From Klebsiella pneumoniae (GTDB lineage Bacteria > Pseudomonadota > Gammaproteobacteria > Ga0077536), in the NCBI GenBank assembly GCA_945876945.1, contig CAMCQE010000017.1, positions 1 through 44,989 of the forward strand: 44,989 nucleotides of DNA. Direction: 5' to 3'. Below the pieces are notes generated by a model that did no database searches, was not told the DNA's origin, and saw nothing but the letters and a program-made list of their open reading frames with translations. Made by a program: the position numbers and the translations under genes. Below are positions 10,596-19,165 of this stretch, one piece after another (the first letter of the stretch is position 1; each line of letters opens with the position of its first letter).

Positions 10596-13025
10596 ATGTT
10601 GCGTCTCACCTTCTATCTCCTGCTTTCAAGCTTCGCCGCTGCGATTTTTGGAGCAGGACTTCTCGTCTGGCGTATCTCTCCTGAACTGCCGGATGTGCAG
10701 AGCCTCAAAGAGCTTCGCTTCCAGACTCCCATGCGAATCTTCACGTCCGAAGGGCGTCTCATCGCTGAATTCGGGGAAAAGCGGCGTAACCCTCTCGCTA
10801 TCGGTGAGATTCCGGAACAACTTAAGCAAGCATTCATTGCGGCAGAAGATGAACGTTTCTACGCCCACCCGGGCGTTGACTGGCAGGCGATGGTCCGCGC
10901 CTCGCTTGAATTGCTCCGGTCCCAGCAAAAGAAGCAGGGCGGTAGCACTATCACGATGCAGGTTGCGCGAAATTTTTTCCTGTCGCGTGAGAAAACCTTC
11001 GACCGCAAAATCCGCGAGGTGATGTTGGCGCTGAAAATTGAGCGCGAACTCTCCAAAGATGAAATTCTTGAGCTTTACCTGAACAAAATTTTTCTTGGTC
11101 AGCGCGCCTACGGAGTGGGTGCGGCCGCGCAGGTTTACTACGGCGTGGGGCCGGAGCAACTGTCGGTGGCGCAGTACGCCATGATCGCGGCCCTGCCTAA
11201 GGCGCCCTCCACGCTTAACCCTATTGCTGATGCAGCGGCTTCACTCGCGCGGCGCGGTTATGTGCTGAGAAGAATGCGGGAACTGAACTTTATTGACAGC
11301 GCCGCCTTTGATCGCGCCATGGCAGAACCGGAAACGGCCTCGCTCCACGGCCAACCCTCAGAAACAGAAGCCCCCTATCTTGCGGAAATGGTCAGAACGG
11401 CCATGGAACAGAAATATGGCCCCGCGGCCTACACCGCAGGCTACCGCGTGTACACAACACTAAAAGCGGCGCTTCAAGACCGGGCAGTGGCGGCCTTGCG
11501 CAAGGGGCTGGTCGATTACGACCGTCGCCACGGCTATCGAGGGCCAGAGGCCCATCTTGCGCTGACCTCCAAAGACCCTGCGACGTTGCGGCAATTGCTG
11601 CTGCCCTATCCGGGCTTGGGCGGCCTGCGAGCGGCAGTTGTCACCGCCGTTGAGCACCAGCGCGTTCTGGCAATGCTGGTTGACGGTTCGACGATTGAGA
11701 TTCCGTGGCAGGGTCTCTCGTGGGCGCGACCGCAGCGCGGTGACGGCGTTGGCGCGGCGCCCAAGCAAGCTTCCGATGTTCTCGGGATAGGGGATCTCAT
11801 ACGAGTTGAGCAAGTCCCTGCAAATATCACCACCAAGCCACCGACCGGTGACTATTGGCGGCTGGCCCAAGTGCCGGCCGTTGAGGGTGCTCTTGTGTCT
11901 CTGGCGTCCGAAGACGGGGCCATTCAGGCCTTGGTCGGCGGTTTCGACTTTGCCAAGAGCAAATTCAATCGCGTGACTCAGGCGCTCCGGCAGCCGGGCT
12001 CGAATTTCAAACCTTTCGTTTACTCCGCCGCTCTCGATCAAGGATTCACGCCCGCCAGCTTTGTTAACGACGCCCCGATTGTGTTCGATGCCCCCGGGTT
12101 GGAGTCCGTTTGGCGCCCTGAAAACTACACCGGCACCTACTACGGCCCCACGCGACTGCGGGATGCGCTCGCGAATTCTCGTAATCTGGTGTCCATCCGT
12201 TTGATGCGCGAGTTGGGGGTCGACAAGGTGGTGTCGCACGTCAGCCATTTTGGATTCGACCCCAAAGCCTTGCCGCATAACTTGTCGCTGGCTTTGGGCA
12301 CGGGCGAGCTGACGCCACTAGCAATCGTGACGGGCTATGCGGCGTTTTCGAACGGCGGATTCCTGATCAGCCCCTACTTCATCGAGCGCATAGAGACCGA
12401 GGACGGCACCCTTGTGGAGCGCTCTTACCCTGCGCTGGCTTGTGATAGCTGTGTCAGCACGGTGGCAGGCGATGGCGAGCCGGTAGATCTCGATGCGCTA
12501 AAGCAGGACAACGTTGTGCGTACAGCGCCTCGCGCCGTTGATGCACAGAACGCCTACATGATGTATTCGATGATGAAAGACGTGATTTCGCGTGGTACCG
12601 CGCGTCGCGCCATCGAACTCAAACGTAAAGATATTGCGGGCAAGACCGGCACCACGAATGACCAGAAAGACGCCTGGTTTTCGGGTTTCAACGGCAAACT
12701 GGCCACGACTGTATGGGTTGGCTTTGATGACACCCACCCGTTGGGCGGCGAAGAAACCGGCGCCCGCGCCGCCCTGCCGATCTGGATCGATTACATGCGA
12801 TCGGCCCTGAAAGATATGCCGGAGACCGAACTCAACGCTCCCCCGGGCATTGTGACGGTGCGTATCGATCCCGAGACTGGCGCGTTGGCCGGCGCCGCTA
12901 ACCGGTCGGCCATTCTCGAATCCTTCCGCGAGCAGGACGTGCCGCGGGCTGGCGCCGCCGGTGAGCCGGCCGTAACGACGCCTGCGAATGAAGCCGCTGG
13001 CGCCACCACCGACCAGTTGTTTTGA
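10596..13025 (+). CDS. mrcA: Penicillin-binding protein 1A, bifunctional transglycosylase/transpeptidase
   Basis: An 809-residue class A PBP (also called PonA). An N-terminal signal anchor (residues 1-25) precedes the GT51 glycosyltransferase domain, with catalytic EDERFYAHPGVD (E84), the GGSTITMQVARN motif and the EILELYLNKIFLGQRAYGV block. The transpeptidase domain has SNFK (active Ser469), SRN (528-530) and KTGT (683-686). An OB-like insertion lies between the two domains, as in E. coli PBP1A. It polymerises and cross-links peptidoglycan at the inner membrane. Placement next to pilM is conserved in Pseudomonas and relatives. The ATG at 10596 has no strong Shine-Dalgarno. Confidence 0.95.
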   Translation: MLRLTFYLLLSSFAAAIFGAGLLVWRISPELPDVQSLKELRFQTPMRIFTSEGRLIAEFGEKRRNPLAIGEIPEQLKQAFIAAEDERFYAHPGVDWQAMVRASLELLRSQQKKQGGSTITMQVARNFFLSREKTFDRKIREVMLALKIERELSKDEILELYLNKIFLGQRAYGVGAAAQVYYGVGPEQLSVAQYAMIAALPKAPSTLNPIADAAASLARRGYVLRRMRELNFIDSAAFDRAMAEPETASLHGQPSETEAPYLAEMVRTAMEQKYGPAAYTAGYRVYTTLKAALQDRAVAALRKGLVDYDRRHGYRGPEAHLALTSKDPATLRQLLLPYPGLGGLRAAVVTAVEHQRVLAMLVDGSTIEIPWQGLSWARPQRGDGVGAAPKQASDVLGIGDLIRVEQVPANITTKPPTGDYWRLAQVPAVEGALVSLASEDGAIQALVGGFDFAKSKFNRVTQALRQPGSNFKPFVYSAALDQGFTPASFVNDAPIVFDAPGLESVWRPENYTGTYYGPTRLRDALANSRNLVSIRLMRELGVDKVVSHVSHFGFDPKALPHNLSLALGTGELTPLAIVTGYAAFSNGGFLISPYFIERIETEDGTLVERSYPALACDSCVSTVAGDGEPVDLDALKQDNVVRTAPRAVDAQNAYMMYSMMKDVISRGTARRAIELKRKDIAGKTGTTNDQKDAWFSGFNGKLATTVWVGFDDTHPLGGEETGARAALPIWIDYMRSALKDMPETELNAPPGIVTVRIDPETGALAGAANRSAILESFREQDVPRAGAAGEPAVTTPANEAAGATTDQLF

Positions 13026-13039
13026 GCGTCTAAGCCGTC

Positions 13040-13732
13040 GTGAGCAAAGTGGACCATCGCCGCTCTCAAGGGCGCCACCATCAGGGCGGAGAGCGAGAAC
13101 GTTTGGAGCTGGAACTTGCGCAAGCCGCCGCCAGAATTCTGATTGACGGTGAGGCTGACGATTTTGGGGACGCAAAGCGTCGGGCGGCTGATTATCTGGG
13201 CGTGGCGGAAACGCGCAGTCTTCCGGATAACCGGCAGGTGATGTCTGCAATCGTGGAATATCAGCGCCTGTTTGACGCCGCCGGCACTGCGGAGCGCACG
13301 ATCAAATTGCGCCAGGTCGCATTGTCAGCCATGAAAAATCTGGCCGAATTTGAGCCGCGATTGGTAGGTCCTGTGCTCTACGGCACTGCATTTGAGCACT
13401 CGCCGATCACGCTGCATTTATTTAGCGATGAATTGGAGGCAGTGACGCGCTTTTTCATGGCACGTCGGATTCCTTACACGTTGGACGAGAGGAGCTTTCG
13501 GCTCGGCGGCCGCCAGTTTGAGAACTTCATTGTTGTTGCGGTTGAGTTTCAGCAGCAGGCGCTGGATTTGGTGGTCATGCCGCATGTCCGTCTGGCGCAT
13601 CCGCCGCTTTCGCCGCTGGATGGTGCGCCCTATCGCCGTCTGGCGATGCCGGGTCTGGCAGCACTTCTCGACTCTCCAGATGCTGCCGAAGTATTGCCGG
13701 AGATTGCACTCCTCCGCTCGTCGAAGCCCTGA
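13040..13732 (+). CDS. Conserved hypothetical protein, nucleotidyltransferase-like family
   Basis: A 230-residue soluble protein with no signal peptide or membrane span, starting at GTG 13040. The first half is a helical region (LAQAAARILIDGEADDFGDAKRRAADYL). The second has a predicted alpha/beta segment (VGPVLYGTAFEHSPITLHLFSDELEAVTRFFMARRIPY). It resembles a proteobacterial family of roughly 200 residues usually annotated as hypothetical, nucleotidyltransferase-like, or wrongly as a Mur ligase. No GS-x-D nucleotidyltransferase signature is clear, so activity is not assigned. It sits 14 bp after mrcA and 8 bp before priA, suggesting shared transcription. The exact start is uncertain because the first 20 residues are His/Arg-rich and poorly conserved in style. 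Confidence 0.7.
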   Translation: MSKVDHRRSQGRHHQGGERERLELELAQAAARILIDGEADDFGDAKRRAADYLGVAETRSLPDNRQVMSAIVEYQRLFDAAGTAERTIKLRQVALSAMKNLAEFEPRLVGPVLYGTAFEHSPITLHLFSDELEAVTRFFMARRIPYTLDERSFRLGGRQFENFIVVAVEFQQQALDLVVMPHVRLAHPPLSPLDGAPYRRLAMPGLAALLDSPDAAEVLPEIALLRSSKP

Positions 13733-13740
13733 GGGCACAG

Positions 13741-15936
13741 GTGGCGCGCTGTCTGAAAGTGGCGGTGTTGGCGCCGATGCGACAAGTCTTCGACTACCTC
13801 GCTCCCGCCGGTCTTAATCCCGATGAACTCATTGGCTGTCGCGTTCGCGTGCCTTTCGGCAAGGGCAGCCGGTTGGGGGTCATCGTTGAGGTTGATGAAG
13901 CCTCTCTTGCCGCTGAACGCATCAAGAGCGTCACCGAGTTGATTGACCAAACGCCGCTGCTGCCAGGCTCACTGTTAGCGCTGGCGTTATGGGCGGCGGA
14001 TTACTACTGCCATCCACCGGGAGAAGTGTTGGCGGCAGTATTTCCGCTTGAATTGCGGCGTGGCGAGGCGCCTCGCGAATCGCTGGAAGATGCCTGGATG
14101 GCGACCGAGGCTGGGCGGGAGATATTGAGTAACGGCACACGTCTGGGAGTCCGCCAAGCGCAGGTGCTCCGGCTTGCGGCCGGCGAAGCATTGCGGGCGT
14201 CGAGTCTGTTGGCCTTGCCCTTTGATGCGCGACGTGTGCTCCGCGAACTGACCGAGCGCCAATGGCTCTGCGCGGTGCGAGTGCCTCCGGTCGCGGTAAC
14301 CGGGACCGAGAGTCTGGAGGCCTTTCTGGACTTGAACGACGCGCAGGCTCTGGCTTGCGCAGCGGTGCTGGAGGCGGCCGATCGCTATCGAACTTATCTG
14401 CTGGAAGGCATTACCGGCAGCGGTAAGACCGAAGTGTATTTGCACCTCGCACGCGCGATGCAGGCCGACGGCCGGCAAACCTTGGTGCTGATCCCCGAGA
14501 TTGGATTGTCCGAACAGCTCGTCAGGCGCTTCCAGCGTCGATTTGGCTCTCAGGTGGCACTGCTGCATTCCGATTTAAGCGATCGGGAGCGAGCGCTCGT
14601 GTGGGAGCGATGCCGGGTTGGCGACGTCGCGATCCTGATCGGCACTCGATCGGCACTCTGGACGCCGCTGGCTAATCTGGGGTTGGTGATTGTTGACGAA
14701 GAGCATGATGCTTCTTTCAAGCAGCAAGAGGGATTTCGCTATTCAGCACGCGACATTGCGGTGATGCGCGCGCGACAGGACGGCATCCCGGTTGTGCTCG
14801 GCTCGGCGACGCCTTCGCTCGAAAGTGAGTCGAATGTCCGCCGCGGGAAGTACGCGCGATTAAGACTGCCGGAACGGACTGCCGGCGCTATCCCGCCGGT
14901 CCTCCGCGGGCTTGATGTGCGCAGCCTGCCGCTAACCGGCGGTCTGAGCGATGCGCTGTGCAAGGCCATGGACGAGGTTCTGGGCCAAGGCCAGCAGGTG
15001 CTGTTGTTCCTGAACCGCAGAGGCTATGCGCCGCTGGTGATGTGTCACGCCTGTGGCTGGATTGCTCGGTGCGAGCGTTGCGATGCGCGTTTGGTGCTGC
15101 ATCGTGAGTCGGGTCGCCTGAGTTGCCATCACTGCGGTGCTGGACGGAATCTCGCGCGCCAGCCGGTAACCTGCTGCCCCCAACCCATGCCAATGACGCT
15201 TGGGGTCGGCACTGAGCAGGTCGAAGAGGCGCTGCGACAGCGGTTTCCGGGGCGTCGCATTCTGCGGATAGATCGCGACAGCATGCGGCGAAAAGGCCAG
15301 TTCGAGGCGGCATGCGCCGCCGTGCTCGCCGGTGAAGTGGATATTCTGCTGGGCACGCAGATGCTGGCCAAGGGCCACGATTTTCCAGAGGTCACGCTGG
15401 TGGGCATTGTTGACGCCGACAGCCGCCTGTTCGCGACTGACTTTCGGGCGGCCGAGCGGTTTGCGCAACTTGTGATTCAAGTGGCCGGGCGCGCCGGGCG
15501 GGGCAGCAAACCGGGTTTGGTGCTGATTCAGACTCATCACCCCGATCACCCCGTGCTGCGGACGGTGCTGGAAAGTGACTACCCCGATTTTGTGGCCTTG
15601 GGGCTCGCCGAGCGTGAAGCGGCCGGTTTGCCGCCCTTTAGCGCGATGGCCGTCATTCGAGCGGAAGCCGGCCAGCAGGCGTTGCCCGCAGAGTTCCTGT
15701 CGGGCATCCGTCGGGCGACCAAATCTTTAGTCGCCGCAGAGGTTCGAATCGCCGGCCCCGTGCCGGCCACGATGGAGCGCCGCGCAGGGAAATTCCGGGC
15801 AGTTTTGATGGTCTCGGCAGAACGTCGCGGCGCACTGGCCGACGCGCTGCTGAAAATCCTGAAGGCGATTGGGGAATCTCCGTCGCGCCATCGCGTGAGG
15901 TGGCACATCGACGTCGATCCTGAGGAGGCCGGCTGA
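13741..15936 (+). CDS. priA: Primosomal replication restart helicase PriA
   Basis: A 731-residue superfamily 2 helicase that reloads the replisome at stalled forks; length matches E. coli PriA (732). An N-terminal DNA-binding domain binds fork 3' ends. The helicase core has Walker A GSGKT (K229), DEEH (319-322), GSATPSLES, and the C-terminal lobe motifs GTQMLAKGHDFP and QVAGRAGRG. The zinc-binding insertion has cysteine pairs 435/438, 444/447 and 462/465, but the fourth pair is abnormal: CCPQP at 478-482 instead of the usual CPxCG. Start is GTG 13741. Confidence 0.95.
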   Translation: MARCLKVAVLAPMRQVFDYLAPAGLNPDELIGCRVRVPFGKGSRLGVIVEVDEASLAAERIKSVTELIDQTPLLPGSLLALALWAADYYCHPPGEVLAAVFPLELRRGEAPRESLEDAWMATEAGREILSNGTRLGVRQAQVLRLAAGEALRASSLLALPFDARRVLRELTERQWLCAVRVPPVAVTGTESLEAFLDLNDAQALACAAVLEAADRYRTYLLEGITGSGKTEVYLHLARAMQADGRQTLVLIPEIGLSEQLVRRFQRRFGSQVALLHSDLSDRERALVWERCRVGDVAILIGTRSALWTPLANLGLVIVDEEHDASFKQQEGFRYSARDIAVMRARQDGIPVVLGSATPSLESESNVRRGKYARLRLPERTAGAIPPVLRGLDVRSLPLTGGLSDALCKAMDEVLGQGQQVLLFLNRRGYAPLVMCHACGWIARCERCDARLVLHRESGRLSCHHCGAGRNLARQPVTCCPQPMPMTLGVGTEQVEEALRQRFPGRRILRIDRDSMRRKGQFEAACAAVLAGEVDILLGTQMLAKGHDFPEVTLVGIVDADSRLFATDFRAAERFAQLVIQVAGRAGRGSKPGLVLIQTHHPDHPVLRTVLESDYPDFVALGLAEREAAGLPPFSAMAVIRAEAGQQALPAEFLSGIRRATKSLVAAEVRIAGPVPATMERRAGKFRAVLMVSAERRGALADALLKILKAIGESPSRHRVRWHIDVDPEEAG

Positions 15937-16009
15937 TCCACGCGCGGGTCAACTGCAGGATGCGGAGCGAGTCCTGCATGTGGTCTCGGCCTCTGTGTAA
16001 AATGCAGGC

Positions 16010-17773
16010 TTGCTCGAATCAGGCGATTTTCTTTTGAAAGACCAACTTCACGCTTTGCTCGCCGCGCACCTCGCGTCCATGCAGATCAAAGGGGAATTGC
16101 CCGAGGGCCCCTTGCCAGCATTTGTGATTGAGCCACCGCGCAATCCTGCCCACGGTGATTTGAGTGCCAACGTGGCGATGGTGCTGGCGAAGACCGCAAA
16201 GCGACCGCCGCTGCAATTGGCCGGCGCCATCATCGAAGGGTTTTCCCTGCCGTTATTTGTACAATCCATTGAAATTCTGCCGCCCGGATTCATTAATTTC
16301 CGGCTACAGGCAGCGGCCGTTCTGGACGTGCTGCCCCAGATCATTCATGCGGCCGACGACTATGGTCACTCGACCGCCAATGCGGGACAGCGGGTTCAGG
16401 TTGAATTCGTGTCGGCCAACCCCACGGGCCCGCTCCACGTCGGCCATGGTCGAGGCGCCGCTTACGGGAGTGCTTTGGCCAGCCTGCTCCGCGCCAGCGG
16501 GTGCGAAGTCCACACTGAGTACTATGTGAACGATGCCGGAAGGCAGATGGACATCCTCGCCTTGAGCGTGTGGCTGCGGTATCTCGAAGCCTCAGGCTCC
16601 CCGCAAACTCTGCCCGAAAATGCTTATCGCGGAGAGTACATTTGGGATATCGCCCGGGCGCTTCTGGCCGCGCGCGGCGCATTCTTCATTTCCGACCATT
16701 TGCCAGTCGTGGAAGATATCCCTGATGCCGAAGCGCGTCTGGACGCCATCATCGCCGCTTGCCGGCAGAGTCTTGGCGAGGCGCGTTACCTGGAACTCCA
16801 CGGGTTTGCATGCCACTCGATTCTCGCCGGCATCAAGGACGACCTCGCCGCGTTTGGCGTTGAATTTGATAACTGGTATTCAGAACGTAGCTTATTCGCC
16901 AGCGGGAAAATCAAGGATTCGCTGGCCACGCTAACGGCCGGCGGGTTTATCGAAGAGCGTGCCGGGGCGCAGTGGTTCACCTCCCAACGCTTCGGCGACG
17001 AGAAAGACCGCGTCGTGGTGCGTGAAAATGGCATCGCCACCTATTTCGCCTCCGATATTGCCTATCACGCAGACAAATATGCCCGTGGCTTTTCCGGTCT
17101 CATCAATATTTGGGGTGCCGATCACCATGGGTATATTCCCCGGGTCCGGGCGGCGCTTAACGCACTGGGGCTAGACGCCAATCGTCTTGAGATCCTGCTC
17201 GTCCAGTTCGCTGCTCTCTATCGGGGCGGCGAGCGAGTGCAGATGTCCACGCGTTCCGGCGAGTTTGTGACCTTGCGCGAGCTCTTTGATGAGGTCGGGC
17301 GCGATGCCGCGCGCTTCTTCTACATTTTGCGCCGGCAGGATCAGCATCTTGATTTCGATCTGGATCTGGCTAAATCGCAAAGTCAGGACAACCCGGTCTA
17401 CTACCTCCAGTACGCGCACGCCCGGATCTGTAGCGTGTTGCGACAGGCCGCACAGCAGGATGCCGCCAGCGCGACGCCTGGTGCGGTGGACTCGCGTCAC
17501 CTTTTGACGGAAAAGCGCGAGCAGTCGCTGGTGCTGTTGGCCGGGCGGTTCCCCGAGGTCGTGGCGACTGCGGCAGCCGATCGTGAACCCCATCAGGTCG
17601 CCAATTACTTGCGTGAGTTGGCCGTTGAGTTTCATGCCTACTACAACGCCCACAAGATTTTGGTGCCGGAGCAGGATCTCCGGAACGCACGGCTCCTATT
17701 GTGTCGGGCGGTTAAGCTCGTGCTGGCCAATGGCTTACGGCTACTCGGCATTTCGGCACCGGAGGAGATGTAA
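16010..17773 (+). CDS. argS: Arginyl-tRNA synthetase
   Basis: A 587-residue class Ia aminoacyl-tRNA synthetase. It has the Arg N-terminal (Add-1) domain, the HIGH-type motif HVGHGRG, a degenerate KMSKS equivalent (VQMSTRSG, normal for ArgS), and a C-terminal DALR anticodon-binding domain (NYLRELAVEFHAYYNAHKIL). The frame opens at TTG 16010. TTG 16034 is an alternative start giving a more typical N-terminus, and no ATG lies in a sensible place. priA followed by argS is also the Pseudomonas order. The stop overlaps the next gene by one base. Confidence 0.93.
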   Translation: MLESGDFLLKDQLHALLAAHLASMQIKGELPEGPLPAFVIEPPRNPAHGDLSANVAMVLAKTAKRPPLQLAGAIIEGFSLPLFVQSIEILPPGFINFRLQAAAVLDVLPQIIHAADDYGHSTANAGQRVQVEFVSANPTGPLHVGHGRGAAYGSALASLLRASGCEVHTEYYVNDAGRQMDILALSVWLRYLEASGSPQTLPENAYRGEYIWDIARALLAARGAFFISDHLPVVEDIPDAEARLDAIIAACRQSLGEARYLELHGFACHSILAGIKDDLAAFGVEFDNWYSERSLFASGKIKDSLATLTAGGFIEERAGAQWFTSQRFGDEKDRVVVRENGIATYFASDIAYHADKYARGFSGLINIWGADHHGYIPRVRAALNALGLDANRLEILLVQFAALYRGGERVQMSTRSGEFVTLRELFDEVGRDAARFFYILRRQDQHLDFDLDLAKSQSQDNPVYYLQYAHARICSVLRQAAQQDAASATPGAVDSRHLLTEKREQSLVLLAGRFPEVVATAAADREPHQVANYLRELAVEFHAYYNAHKILVPEQDLRNARLLLCRAVKLVLANGLRLLGISAPEEM

Positions 17774-18378
17774 TGGCGCGCGATGTACGGCGTGGTGCTG
17801 GCTCCCGAACGACCGCGTCTGGTCCCGGCAGCGTGATTTCGTTCATTACAGGGTTAATGGTCGGTCTCACCGTTGCAGTGGTTGTTTACTTCGTGATGGT
17901 TGGGCGCGTCCCCGAGGCGACCAAGTCTGCAAAGCTTGCTACCCCGGAGGTTCTCGCGCCGGTGGTCAAAGAAGAGCCGCAGGTGATGCCACCACCCTCT
18001 GAACCTATTTCGGCCTCGCCAAAACCCACTTTCGATTTTTACAAAATCCTGCCTGGCTCAGAGGCGAAGGTGCCCGAAGCCGAACTGTCAGGTAATTCCA
18101 GACCAACTCCGGCGACAGCGCCGGATACGGCGAATAGTAGCTACCTGCTTCAGGTCGGTTCCTACCAGAAGTTCGAAGAGGCAGACCAGGCTAAAGCCCA
18201 ACTCGCGCTGCAGGGAATTAGTTCGACCATCCAGCAACTCACCAACAAGGGACATGAAATCTGGTATCGAGTCCATGTTGGTCCCATCAAATCCATGGAA
18301 GAGGTGCAGTCGATGCGGGCTCGCCTCATCGAAGGCGGCGCCAAGGTGGTTGTTTTGAAGGTGGGCGCTCCCCAATAA
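17773..18378 (+). CDS. FtsN-like inner-membrane SPOR-domain protein
   Basis: A 201-residue bitopic protein. It has a short basic cytosolic N-terminus, one membrane span (about 23-46, FITGLMVGLTVAVVVYFVMV), a Pro-rich periplasmic linker, and a C-terminal SPOR domain (about 122-200; YLLQVGSYQKFEEADQAKAQLALQG). SPOR domains bind septal peptidoglycan. The ATG uses the last base of the argS stop (TAATG), so the two are translationally coupled. The same gene follows argS in Pseudomonas, where hslV comes next; here hslV is absent. It is annotated as FtsN-like by layout, not by proven orthology. Confidence 0.85.
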   Translation: MARDVRRGAGSRTTASGPGSVISFITGLMVGLTVAVVVYFVMVGRVPEATKSAKLATPEVLAPVVKEEPQVMPPPSEPISASPKPTFDFYKILPGSEAKVPEAELSGNSRPTPATAPDTANSSYLLQVGSYQKFEEADQAKAQLALQGISSTIQQLTNKGHEIWYRVHVGPIKSMEEVQSMRARLIEGGAKVVVLKVGAPQ

Positions 18379-18939
18379 GCCGACTGCACCGGTGGCGCTT
18401 GCTTCAGTGCGCTTTTCCGGTTCTTTAGGGGGCGCGCTCGATTTGCTTATGCACAATATGAATGCATGGTTAAAGCAGAATAACCATTTAGCGTCGATGC
18501 TTCTTTTTTTTGGCAATAATCAAACGCAAATAATTGATTTTATTGATTTATTAAAGGTTTGCTCAAGATCTGAGCATTCCGGCCAACATCCTTGTTTTAA
18601 GCCCGTGAAAGTTCGCTTGATGGGGGTTGTTCACAGACTTATCCACAGAAACTGTGAGTAAGATCAATTTTTGTGAGGGGCTTCTTTTTGCCGCGCCGCG
18701 ATAGCGGATATCCATCGCCTACCGTGCTAAAGGCTATCGAACTGGGAGTTTGCTGACCGTCGGCCAGATTCTCGGCGGCGGTAATCAGTAGCCAGCGCAA
18801 GCCGTCAGGTTTGGGGTCGCCGATGTTGCCAGCCACCCGAGGCCGGAGTCGCCCGCCATAAGACGTCGCACCGTGCCCTTATTGCTGTGCAACAGAAACC
18901 CGGACTGGCCCGGTAAATGGCGCTGGCGATAGAGGGAAA
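18379..18939. other. Non-coding stretch with AT-rich island and possible coding remnant
   Basis: 561 bp without a convincing gene. The first half contains the AT-rich, DnaA-box-rich segment listed separately. In the second half, minus-strand frames contain a 65-codon reading frame (18639-18836, GTG start) with PDGLRWLLITAAENL. This faintly recalls the C-terminal part of DUF3455-type proteins, but the upstream frame is broken by stops. It may be a decayed gene remnant or chance. No promoter for the downstream tRNA-Gly or response regulator can be fixed. Confidence 0.4.
18440..18668. promoter_or_regulatory. Cluster of DnaA-box-like 9-mers with AT-rich repeats
   Basis: Two perfect matches to the DnaA box TTATNCACA occur at 18447-18455 (TTATGCACA) and 18639-18647 (TTATCCACA), both on the plus strand. 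One-mismatch copies lie at 18627-18635 (TTGTTCACA) and, inverted, at 18653-18661 (TGTGAGTAA). Between them is an AT-rich stretch (about 18479-18560) with direct 9-bp-spaced repeats of ATTGATTT (18533-18540, 18542-18549). GATC sites occur at 18567 and 18662. This is the composition of a replication origin or a DnaA-titrating/reactivating site. No dnaA, dnaN or mnmG is nearby, so the function is open. Confidence 0.45.
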
Positions 18940-19013
18940 TGGAGCGGGTGATGGGAATCGAACCCACGCTATCAGCTTGGGAAGCTGAAGTTCTGCCATT
19001 GAACTACACCCGC
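18940..19013 (-). tRNA. glyU: tRNA-Gly (anticodon CCC)
   Basis: 74 nt with the 3' CCA encoded. On the minus strand the acceptor stem is GCGGGTG/CACCCGC, the D stem GTTC/GAAC, and the anticodon stem TCAGC/GCTGA with loop TTCCCAA (anticodon CCC). The T-loop is TTCGATT, followed by discriminator U and CCA. It closely resembles E. coli tRNA-Gly(CCC). It stands alone next to the AT-rich island. tRNA genes are common integration sites, but no integrase or att duplication is seen. Confidence 0.96.
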
Positions 19014-19165
19014 AGGGCGAGCTGCATTGTAGCCATTGCAGTGGCGCGCGGCCAACTCGGCAATCGTCGGCGACCGATTGGCTGCAGAGGGTGATGCTTC
19101 TCGCGGATGGAAGCCACATGAATGCTGATGAATAATGACAACCCTTTTCAGGAACGTACTGACGG

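Noticed and set aside
17220-17260. Loss of the KMSKS motif in ArgS
   Set aside because: Degenerate forms such as MSTRSG are normal in bacterial ArgS.
18392-18661. 89-codon plus-strand frame in the AT-rich island
   Set aside because: No ribosome-binding site or family resemblance. It covers the DnaA-box cluster, which explains its composition better.
18940-19013. Integrative element at tRNA-Gly
   Set aside because: No integrase gene and no repeated tRNA 3' end found on either side in the window.
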